This document shows positions 18,052 through 25,109 of a DNA stretch of 64,000 nt, piece after piece (within the stretch, counting starts at the first letter, position 1; each line of letters begins with the position of its first letter). A program made the translations under genes and the position numbers. This stretch comes from Rhodococcus sp. 14-1411-2a (GTDB lineage: Bacteria; Actinomycetota; Actinomycetes; Mycobacteriales; Mycobacteriaceae), in NCBI RefSeq assembly GCF_002259485.1, contig NZ_NPGA01000022.1, forward strand, positions 1-64,000, written 5' to 3'. A model generated the notes under the pieces. The model did no database searches and was not told the DNA's origin. It worked only from the letters and a program-made list of their open reading frames with translations.

Positions 18052-18627
18052 ATGGCACCGAACAGCAAACGCGTCGTACTGTCCAACGGACGCGACTGGG
18101 TCAGCATCTTTTTCGACGGACGCGTCAAAGTTGCGTCCAGGAAACATCTCTGGGAGATCACCGACACCGGCAGGCACACCGCACTGGGTCAGTACGTCAC
18201 CCTCGGTGTCGGCCGAGAGCTCGACGTGGACCCGCCCAGCGGTGCCGGCAAGGTTCCCGACTTCGCTGTCGACCTCGATCCACAGGGTGGGCAGGCCACG
18301 GCGGCCACCGTGGCCGCGGACAACGGCACCTTCGTCGAGCTTCATCATGACGGCAGAATCACCGTGGGGAACGACGGCCGCGACATCGCCGAAACGTTCA
18401 ACACCGGACGAGAATCGCTCGACGGTGGGCCATCCGGTCGCGGCGGCGCAGTCATGGTCACGTTCGTCGGCACCTACAGGCCATCGCGGTTGCGGGACAA
18501 CAACTTTCTGGTGGAAATACCCGCTCGTGAGCGTCCGGCTGCCAACCGCCTCTACCCGGGCGAGTACGTCATCGACGACGGCAAGATCGGGCCACCGGCA
18601 AATGCTCCCGAAACGTGGTTCAGATGA
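18052..18627 (+). CDS. Hypothetical protein with DGRVKV motif
   Basis: A 191-residue protein starting at ATG 18052, 47 bp after the ATPase gene. No signal peptide or membrane helix is seen. It is rich in beta-type, Gly/Asp-containing segments (WVSIFFDGRVKVAS, VELHHDGRITVGND, AETFNTGRES), suggesting a repeated beta-strand fold with a repeated hDGRhxV motif at about residues 24 and 103. A similar motif (FADGRVKVGR) occurs in the minus-strand relic at 18661-18909, so the family was duplicated locally. No known function is recognised. The start is uncertain since the ribosome binding site is weak. Confidence 0.6.
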   Translation: MAPNSKRVVLSNGRDWVSIFFDGRVKVASRKHLWEITDTGRHTALGQYVTLGVGRELDVDPPSGAGKVPDFAVDLDPQGGQATAATVAADNGTFVELHHDGRITVGNDGRDIAETFNTGRESLDGGPSGRGGAVMVTFVGTYRPSRLRDNNFLVEIPARERPAANRLYPGEYVIDDGKIGPPANAPETWFR

Positions 18628-18660
18628 TCGCGGGCCCGCGCATCGAATTTTCTGCCCCCG

Positions 18661-18909
18661 TTAGCAAACCCGCCCGTTCAGCTCGGGCGCGCGACGGTAC
18701 CTAGTTTTCCGGGTTGTCGAACGCAGCAATGACATGCGCGGTGGGGTTGCTCCCGGAACGGACTGAGCAGTGACTCCGCGTGTGCCACCACGGAGAACGG
18801 ATCCCTGGCGGCCGACCTTGACCCGACCGTCGGCGAAGCGAACGAGCTTGAGGCCATCCGGCCATTCGGTGACGTCGTTGCCGCTGCGGTTCTTGTATGT
18901 CTTCGGCAT
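18661..18909 (-). pseudogene. Relic related to the DGRVKV protein
   Basis: From ATG 18909 the frame reads naturally for about 40 residues (MPKTYKNRSG, WPDGLKLVRFADGRVKV) and then turns into low-quality Arg/Thr-rich sequence. The readable part resembles the N-terminal DGRVKV segment of the 18052 gene. I take it as a truncated, inverted copy. Confidence 0.45.
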
Positions 18910-18942
18910 TCCGAAGTCCAGCCCATCCATAACGCGGAGTCT

Positions 18943-19200
18943 ATGACTGCCGAAGTCGAACGCGCGGCATACCCGTTTACGACGCAGTCAATCTCGCCGG
19001 TGAACGCTGGTTACGGCGACATGTGCGAATCAGCGGCTATCCTGCCAACGAACCCGGCCAGGCCAACGAGGTACCAGGGTTTTCGTGTGCTCAATCTTTC
19101 TCTCGACACTACGTCCATCGAATACGTGCCGTTCAGCGATCAAGGCGGTTGGGAAGGAAAGATCGCGGCATCGCCTAGTCAATCGCGAAGGCCCGTGTCG
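18943..19200 (+). pseudogene. C-terminal relic of the lipoprotein family of 15833-16447
   Basis: The frame contains MCESAAILPTNPARPTRYQG then FRVLNLSLDTTSIEYV and DQGGWEGK. This matches in order the C-terminus of the lipoprotein (VCAESNNSIP, YEGFMVLDVPTDSTTIVFQP, GQGGWEWPL). Only about 75 residues remain, with no signal peptide and no start, so it is a decayed paralogue. Confidence 0.65.
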
Positions 19201-19483
19201 CAGATTCTTCCCACTCTGAGCCCCGATAAGGCCGCCTGCGGCCCGGGCGTCACTCGCCTACGTCAGGGACGGCTCCTACGCACGTGACCGCACTAGCAAT
19301 TAATCGTAGTCATTCAAACAAGTGAATTTGACACGCCATTGTTGGATGCTTCCGGTGCAGGTCTTGTACGGATTTTGTTAAAGTCCGTGGCTCTATTGGC
19401 CCAGCTACATCCAAACAGACCGGGGACAAAGGGTTAACATCCCAGCACCTACGGAAAGTAGGCGGTAATCTGAAGGAGCGAGG

Positions 19484-21310
19484 ATGGTCCTTAAACGGCG
19501 GGGAGTAGTGCTGTCGACAGCGTTGGCTGTGGTGGCGTCTGTCATTGTTCCGCTGTGGGGTGCACCCGTCGCGGCGGCAGCAATCTCCAACTGTGTGCCA
19601 GTAGTGATCATTCCGCTGCGGGGTTCCGGTGAGACGTCTGTAGGAATGACTAGCTACCCCGGACAGACCGGGGGTGGTTGGGAAGGCCCGACACTCCAGA
19701 AACTCCTCGGTGAAGCTGCATGGGGCGGCTACCTGCGTGATGCGCCAATCTTGGATGTCCCGGCCCCAGGAGGTGCACTGGGAACGGAGGGTTACCGGGC
19801 GGTGCCGGTGGTTATTTGGGAGGACGGCACGATCGAAAACACGGAAGAGATCATCACCTCAGCGAACGAGGGTGCGGCCGCGGCCCTGCGGGTGTACCGC
19901 GAGTTCAGTCAAGCACCCGGTTGCGCCGACCCGAAGGTCGTTTTCATTGGTTACTCGCAAGGGGCGATGGCAGCCCGGGCTGCCGCAAATACCCTCGACA
20001 TTGTTTACCCCGGTGAATCCCGGGTTGCAGGTGTATTCACCGTCGGTGATCCGCTACAAAAGCCAAATGCCGACGGCGTCTTCGGATCCGGATCGGACGG
20101 GCAAGGAATATTTCGGCTTCTGCTTGGAGACTACAACGACACGTTCTACGCGCTTCCCGGTGTCGATCGGATCTCAATCTGCCACGACGAAGACGTCATT
20201 TGCGCGGTAGGTCCACCCTTCAACGAAGATACGCACCTGACCTACTTCAACGATGGTATGAAGTTCGTTACGAGTGCCGGCGCTTCGCCCTCGACTACGA
20301 GTGAGGTCGAGTTCATGTCGAAGTCCTTGCAGGCCACCATCACAAAAGCCCGACTGGCGTATGGGATGGGGCCACGGATCGAGCCAGTGAAGGACGCATA
20401 CGGCGTCGGAGATTCAGTCACCGCGACCTACAGTCTGAACCGCCCGGCCATGGCCGGGGAACGGTTGATGATGCAAAACTTTTACGGAGCGCTGGATCAA
20501 TGCCAGGTCGGAATGAGCATGTCTAACCGGAGCGGCACTGAGCCCCCGAACGCACTCGACATCATCCAGATCACCGCCAACGGGAAAAGACTGTCGAGCG
20601 CTGCGAGCCTGCTTGGCTATAGCGACCCGATCGCACTCACCCCAGGATCGACATCGGTGTCTGTGCGTATCACGCTCGACAGTGATGCTCTGAGGAACGC
20701 GGCCCTGACGAAGTTTCAGCAAGGACCGCTGTACGCAGACGAGGAGCGTTTCGACCTTAACGGCAACGGCAAATTCGATGGCACCGAGGCGTACGCCGCT
20801 TACGAGCAAACACTGTCTGGTCGCTGTGGAGGTCTTGATGCCACCGGTGCGGGAACTAACTGGTTTGCCGAAATCATGGATAGCAACAACGACCCGATTC
20901 AGACCTGGCAGGATTCGCCGGCACTGCGACTGCGACTACTCGCCACCGGAACACCGACTGTCACCGCCGGCTATGTGCGGGGCCAGGCGCTCCGCCTGAA
21001 CATCACTGGCCTCGCCAGCGATGCCCCATACGGCGTCTACTTCGAATCCGACCCGGTCCTTCTCACCACGGTCACTGCGAGCAGCAGTGGCACTGCCACA
21101 ACAGACATAACTGTCCCAGACGACGCACAACCTGGTCAGCACCACATCGTGATCCGAAGCGCCGACAACAGTGAGGCCGCACGCGTGGCCATCACTGTCA
21201 CTGCAGTCGGATCGCCAGGACCCGTCATCGACATCCCGCTTTCGGGAGACGGTCCGATCCCCGAAACTCCATCCGCAGGCAGCTCCTCCCCACCATTCGG
21301 AAGCAGCTGA
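19484..21310 (+). CDS. Secreted cutinase-family esterase with extra C-terminal domains
   Basis: A 608-residue exported protein starting at ATG 19484 with AAGGAG upstream, then a clear signal peptide ending near GAPVAAAA. Residues about 35-290 form a cutinase/alpha-beta hydrolase domain with GYSQGA (nucleophile Ser158), the Asp near residue 237 before a Cys (DEDVIC) and the catalytic His251 (EDTHLTY). The C-terminal half is beta-rich, with an EF-hand-like loop DLNGNGKFDGTEAYAAYEQT at about 425-445 (D-x-N-x-N-G) and a final Pro/Ser-rich tail. Typical cutinases are about 220 residues, so more than half of this protein is additional. Mycolate-containing bacteria secrete such esterases against lipids or polyesters. 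A possible TTGACA lies near 19327. Calcium binding is inferred from the loop. Confidence 0.88.
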   Translation: MVLKRRGVVLSTALAVVASVIVPLWGAPVAAAAISNCVPVVIIPLRGSGETSVGMTSYPGQTGGGWEGPTLQKLLGEAAWGGYLRDAPILDVPAPGGALGTEGYRAVPVVIWEDGTIENTEEIITSANEGAAAALRVYREFSQAPGCADPKVVFIGYSQGAMAARAAANTLDIVYPGESRVAGVFTVGDPLQKPNADGVFGSGSDGQGIFRLLLGDYNDTFYALPGVDRISICHDEDVICAVGPPFNEDTHLTYFNDGMKFVTSAGASPSTTSEVEFMSKSLQATITKARLAYGMGPRIEPVKDAYGVGDSVTATYSLNRPAMAGERLMMQNFYGALDQCQVGMSMSNRSGTEPPNALDIIQITANGKRLSSAASLLGYSDPIALTPGSTSVSVRITLDSDALRNAALTKFQQGPLYADEERFDLNGNGKFDGTEAYAAYEQTLSGRCGGLDATGAGTNWFAEIMDSNNDPIQTWQDSPALRLRLLATGTPTVTAGYVRGQALRLNITGLASDAPYGVYFESDPVLLTTVTASSSGTATTDITVPDDAQPGQHHIVIRSADNSEAARVAITVTAVGSPGPVIDIPLSGDGPIPETPSAGSSSPPFGSS

Positions 21311-21734
21311 CTGACCGTCCCAATATGCGCGTCCGTTCCCAGCTATGCGATCGCGGCGCGTCCTACAGTCGACTCAATCTCATGGAGCTGACGCGATACC
21401 CCGCCCTCACTCAATGGTCGGGGTATCGGGTAGTCCCTATCCAACCCACGCCTCCGTGGAACGGAAAGATCTCGAATTGGGTCGCCATAGTGCGAGTCGA
21501 TCCATCACGCCCCCCGACTCATCGCCCGTGTCGCGACTGTCTCCGCCCCACGTGTCGACTTACGGCGCGGCATGCGGCACTAGGAGATTGGGCCGTCATT
21601 CCCGCGATGTACTCGCTGGTCGGCACCACAGTGGCTGCACTTGCCCCGTGGCCGTATCTGCTCGGGACACGTGCGGCGTCGGGTTAGCATCCTGGAACGG
21701 TGCGTAGCACGCGGCTATGAGCTAGTCTGACTCC
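21311..21734. other. Intergenic stretch after the cutinase gene
   Basis: About 420 bp without a gene I can support; overlapping frames here have shadow composition. It is the boundary between the cargo region and the transfer operon. Confidence 0.5.
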
Positions 21735-21766
21735 GTTCGACCGTCGATGAGGGTCACGGTCGAGCG
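21735..21766. promoter_or_regulatory. 32-bp leader element, copy 1
   Basis: Matches 42612-42643 at 30 of 32 positions. It has half-sites GTTCGACCG and GGTCGAGCG in direct orientation, 23 bp apart, around the invariant core TCGATGAGGGTCAC. It lies 91 bp upstream of the leader ORF of the transfer operon and is probably a binding site or promoter element. Confidence 0.75.
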
Positions 21767-21856
21767 TCCATCCAGCAACAGCGCTGCACCGCACCTCTTT
21801 CGGGTGTCGGTGCGATTGTGCTGTGGGCTGGCCGACGCTCCCAGTGAAGGCCCTCC

Positions 21857-21931
21857 ATGTCGATTTCTCACGCGCTCTCGCCGAGCACTCATCACATCTC
21901 GTTCACCATCGACGGTGGTGACCGTCGATGA
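21857..21931 (+). CDS. 24-residue leader peptide coupled to the transfer operon
   Basis: ATG 21857 follows GAAGG at good spacing. The frame begins MSISHALS, ends GGDRR and stops at a TGA that overlaps the next ATG as ATGA. The same ribosome binding context (GAAGGCCCTC) and a similar N-terminus (MSVSPAV) occur at the 42767 gene behind the other 32-bp element. The leader could drive coupled translation of the 21928 gene or act as an attenuator. Confidence 0.6.
   Translation: MSISHALSPSTHHISFTIDGGDRR
21907..21930. promoter_or_regulatory. Inverted repeat covering the start codon of the 21928 gene
   Basis: CATCGACGGT (21907-21916) and ACCGTCGATG (21921-21930) are perfect 10-bp arms around a GGTG loop. 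The second arm ends with the ATG itself. In RNA the hairpin would hide the start unless ribosomes translating the leader peptide open it. Confidence 0.65.
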
Positions 21932-22590
21932 ACACTCGCTCTGTCTCGACCGCGGAGCTGCAGCGCCGCTCACAGATCGCTGCCGCCGCCTACGAACGCG
22001 GTCGCCGCGCCACTCTGGCTGCCGCACGACGCCGCAGCCTGGCCGATCGCGCGCACGTCCGCCGCGAGGAGATCCGCACTCGGTCGCACTCCTACGAGCC
22101 GCGCAGTGACAGTCGAGCATTCGGGCTGCTCGATACTGACGTGTCGCTGGTGCGGGCCGCTGCATATCTCGCTGCGGCCGGTGTCGCGCACGAGCTGATC
22201 ACCGCGCAGACCTTCACCGATCCCGTTCAGCAGGAGTGGGCGGACGCCACCGTCGATCGCACTGCGGTGCACGAGGATGCGTGGCGGGAACGTCTGGTCG
22301 ACAACGGTATCGACGACGCGGTACGCCGGCCGGGTCTGTCGCTGGACGTCCTGGAGTTGCCTGCCGAGCTCGACGGCCTCGATTTCGACGACATCGCCGA
22401 ACACACCCTCGACTTGTCCTCCACCTCTGCCGACGTCGAACCGCTCCGTCTGGCCGATCTCTTGCTCGACACACCGCGCCAGGAACAGTCCTCGGGTTCG
22501 GTCGTCGACATCACCGACCGGGTCGCCCGCGTCATCGAGATCGACCGCGGCGTCGACACAGCCGTCGAGGCTGGTGTGGACGCATGGTGA
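21928..22590 (+). CDS. Hypothetical protein at head of transfer operon
   Basis: A 220-residue acidic protein with a basic, Arg/Ala-rich N-terminal helix region (residues 1-60, RRSQIAAAAYERGRRATLAA) and no membrane segment. I recognise no family. Its start is coupled by ATGA to the 24-codon leader and its end overlaps the coupling ATPase gene by 7 bp, so it is the first full gene of an operon with the coupling protein and DUF4913. A basic helical N-terminus with an acidic remainder would suit a relaxosome or coupling-protein adaptor, but this is inference. Confidence 0.72.
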   Translation: MNTRSVSTAELQRRSQIAAAAYERGRRATLAAARRRSLADRAHVRREEIRTRSHSYEPRSDSRAFGLLDTDVSLVRAAAYLAAAGVAHELITAQTFTDPVQQEWADATVDRTAVHEDAWRERLVDNGIDDAVRRPGLSLDVLELPAELDGLDFDDIAEHTLDLSSTSADVEPLRLADLLLDTPRQEQSSGSVVDITDRVARVIEIDRGVDTAVEAGVDAW

Positions 22591-24482
22591 CCAAGAAGGC
22601 GACATCGAAGGGTGCCGGCGCGTCCTCGTCGATGCTGCCGCTCATCGCAGTCATGCTCGCGATCGCGACTATCGCCCTCGGATACGGGTCGCTGTGGCTC
22701 GGGCACGCGTTCACCGACACCGGCCAGCAGATCCCCGCTAATCCGTTCGTTGCCCTGTTCTCCGTGGCCGGCGGACAGCTGACCTGGCCGACCGTCTCGA
22801 CATGGATCTTCGTGATCACGGTGATCATCGCCTCCGGTCTGACCGGGGTCGCCGCAGCGGCGCGCGCGACCGGAAGTGGCAAGAAAGACGATGTCGACGC
22901 CAAGGCCCGACTGATGGGTCCCACATCGAAGCTCAGTGGAGTGACCGGCAAGCAGGCACTGGAACGAGCGAAGAAGCTGCGACCGGACCTCGTCGACCGG
23001 GACACCCTGGACGACGCCGACATCGGGGTCATCGTCGGGCGCACCGTCCAAGGCAACCAGAAGGTATTCATGTCCTGGGAAGACATGCTCTTCGCCCTCG
23101 CCGGGCCTCGCATGGGTAAGACCGCAGCGCTGGCGATCGACGCACTGTGCACCGCACCGGGCGCGGCATTGTTCACCTCCAACAAGCGTGACGGTCACGA
23201 CTTCACCCGAGGTGTCCGCGAGTTGCTCGGCGCGGTGTTGCGCTACGACCTACAGGGGATCGCCGAAGGCCCCCGCACCGGCGACGACGGGTTCTGGTGG
23301 AACCCGCTGCGCGCGATCGAGACGATCATGGACGCCCGCAAGCTGGCCTCCTACTTCGCTGCCGCATCGAAGGACGATTCGGCCCGCGTCGATGCCTACT
23401 TCGACGGCGGAGCTCAGGAGTTGTTGGCGCAGATGATGCTCGCGGCGGCGTGTGCGGACGGGGATCTGTTGCACGTCTACGGCTGGCTCTCCGACGAGGG
23501 GAACGAACTTCCCCAGCGGCTGCTCGAGGTCCACGGACACCACATCATTGCGAACCGTTTGAAGTCGACCAGCGAACTCAACCCGCGCCAGCGAGATGGC
23601 CTGTACGACATGGCTCGTCGATTCATCGGACTGCTCGAACAGCGCACGTACGCGATGTCGGTGCTCCCACCGAACCGCCGCGACATCTCCCTCGAGGGCG
23701 CACCGGACACCAAGATCGGTGGATCGGTGCGGTACCCGCACTCGATGCGCGAATTCGTCGTCGAGGACTTCGTCACCAGTAACGACACGCTGTATGCGTT
23801 GTCGAAGGAAGGCCCCGACTCGTCGTCGGCGCTGACCACGGCGCTGATCGGGTCGATCATCGACGCCGCCCAGCGCGTCGCTCGCCGCAGCCCGCGCGGG
23901 CGACTTCCGGTGCCGATGCTCGGCGTCCTCGACGAGGCCGCGAACGTCTGCCGACTCCCCGAGCTCCCCGCCTGGTACTCCCACCTCGGATCGCAAGGGA
24001 TCTGCGTGATGACGATCGTGCAGAACCTCTCTCAGGCCCAGAAGGTATGGGGCCAGGACGGGGTCAAGCAGCTTCTCGATGCCGCGAATTTCCTCTGGTA
24101 CGGCGGCGGCGTCAAGGACAAGAACACGCTCTCCGAGCTGTCGGCGCTCGTCGGTGATCACGACGTCGAACGCTGGTCACGATCGAGTAGTGGCGGAATG
24201 TTCGACAGTGGGTCGTCGTCGAAGTCGCAGTCCTGGTCCAAGGAAGCGATCCTGACCGTCGACGATCTCGCCGCGATCCCGAAAACCCGAGCTTTGGTGC
24301 AGATTTCCGGTAATCGCCCGGTATTGGTGAAGAAGATGTATTGGTCCGACGGCCCCAATGCCGACGCGATCGATGCCTCGTTCGAGATGTACGGGATCCC
24401 CGACAAGGACCAGATCCCCGTCCCCGATCGAGTACACGCCACCGCCACCATCGACGACGTCGACGAGGAGCCGTTCCTGTGA
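22584..24482 (+). CDS. Type IV coupling protein (TraD/TraG-like conjugative ATPase)
   Basis: A 632-residue membrane ATPase starting at ATG 22584 inside the end of the previous gene. Two N-terminal membrane helices (about 17-38 and 67-92) precede the ATPase domain with Walker A GPRMGKT (Lys179) and Walker B GVLDEAANV (Asp450). The region after Walker B (LPELPAWYSHLGSQGICVMT, then QNLSQ) matches the TraM-recognition part of TraD/TraG/VirD4 proteins. The family hexamerises at the membrane and feeds the relaxase-DNA complex into the transfer channel. The gene overlaps DUF4913 by GTGA. Only this coupling ATPase of the secretion machinery is obvious in the window; VirB4-like genes must be elsewhere. 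Confidence 0.92.
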   Translation: MVTKKATSKGAGASSSMLPLIAVMLAIATIALGYGSLWLGHAFTDTGQQIPANPFVALFSVAGGQLTWPTVSTWIFVITVIIASGLTGVAAAARATGSGKKDDVDAKARLMGPTSKLSGVTGKQALERAKKLRPDLVDRDTLDDADIGVIVGRTVQGNQKVFMSWEDMLFALAGPRMGKTAALAIDALCTAPGAALFTSNKRDGHDFTRGVRELLGAVLRYDLQGIAEGPRTGDDGFWWNPLRAIETIMDARKLASYFAAASKDDSARVDAYFDGGAQELLAQMMLAAACADGDLLHVYGWLSDEGNELPQRLLEVHGHHIIANRLKSTSELNPRQRDGLYDMARRFIGLLEQRTYAMSVLPPNRRDISLEGAPDTKIGGSVRYPHSMREFVVEDFVTSNDTLYALSKEGPDSSSALTTALIGSIIDAAQRVARRSPRGRLPVPMLGVLDEAANVCRLPELPAWYSHLGSQGICVMTIVQNLSQAQKVWGQDGVKQLLDAANFLWYGGGVKDKNTLSELSALVGDHDVERWSRSSSGGMFDSGSSSKSQSWSKEAILTVDDLAAIPKTRALVQISGNRPVLVKKMYWSDGPNADAIDASFEMYGIPDKDQIPVPDRVHATATIDDVDEEPFL

Positions 24483-24928
24483 CCGCTGACGACGACTTCC
24501 ACCCCGACGACGACTTCCCCGGCGACCATCCCGACAACTTCGATCCCGTTCCCGAGAAGGCTGCGTCGACGAAGTTCTCGAGCTTCGATGCCTGGTTCGA
24601 GACGTGGCTGTCGGCAATCGTGGCCCGCAAGCTCTCGTCGTCTACCGGGAAGAACCGGGTGTTCTGCCCACGTTGGTTCGAGCATCCCGAGGTTGTGGTG
24701 CGTCTGCACGCACTGTGGACGGCATGGGAGGCAGCGTCCGCAGCCGAGGACGGTGCCGCGATGTCGGCGTGGTGGGTCCATCACGCGGACCCGCAACTGC
24801 GCACGATGCTCGACGCCGAGCACGGCCCGATGTACCTGTGCAGCCGCGACTCTCATCAGAAGACACCGCCGATACGACTGAACCTGGCGCAGGCCCCGGC
24901 CGGCTGGTTCGACGAGCTCACCGGCTGA
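24479..24928 (+). CDS. DUF4913 family protein
   Basis: A 149-residue protein starting at GTG 24479, which overlaps the coupling protein stop as GTGA. After an acidic N-terminus (DDDFHPDDDFPGDHPD) comes the DUF4913 core: FSSFDAWFETWLSAIVARKL, CPRWFEHPEVVVRLHALWTA and WWVHHADPQLRTML. DUF4913 genes are common on actinobacterial conjugative plasmids next to TraD/TraG-like genes. No enzymatic motif is seen; a role in transfer or DNA binding is inferred from context. A strong hairpin at 24966 follows and ends the operon. Confidence 0.86.
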   Translation: MTADDDFHPDDDFPGDHPDNFDPVPEKAASTKFSSFDAWFETWLSAIVARKLSSSTGKNRVFCPRWFEHPEVVVRLHALWTAWEAASAAEDGAAMSAWWVHHADPQLRTMLDAEHGPMYLCSRDSHQKTPPIRLNLAQAPAGWFDELTG

Positions 24929-24965
24929 AAAACCTGACACAACCCCTGACCCGAAACAGCCAGAA

Positions 24966-24997
24966 GCCCTGGTGGGTCCTGCATGACCCACCAGGGC
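24966..24997. terminator. Strong hairpin terminator after the coupling operon
   Basis: Perfect 13-bp arms GCCCTGGTGGGTC and GACCCACCAGGGC with a 6-nt loop, located 38 bp after the DUF4913 stop. No T-run follows, as is usual in high-GC actinobacteria. Confidence 0.8.
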
Positions 24998-25109
24998 CCT
25001 TAATGGCCGGAGATTGCGCCTCCAGCCGACGACGACGTTAACGACCCCCACCCGGCCTCGGGTTGCGCGGGTCGCATACACCTCTCGCCCGACTTCAGGA
25101 GCGCACGCT

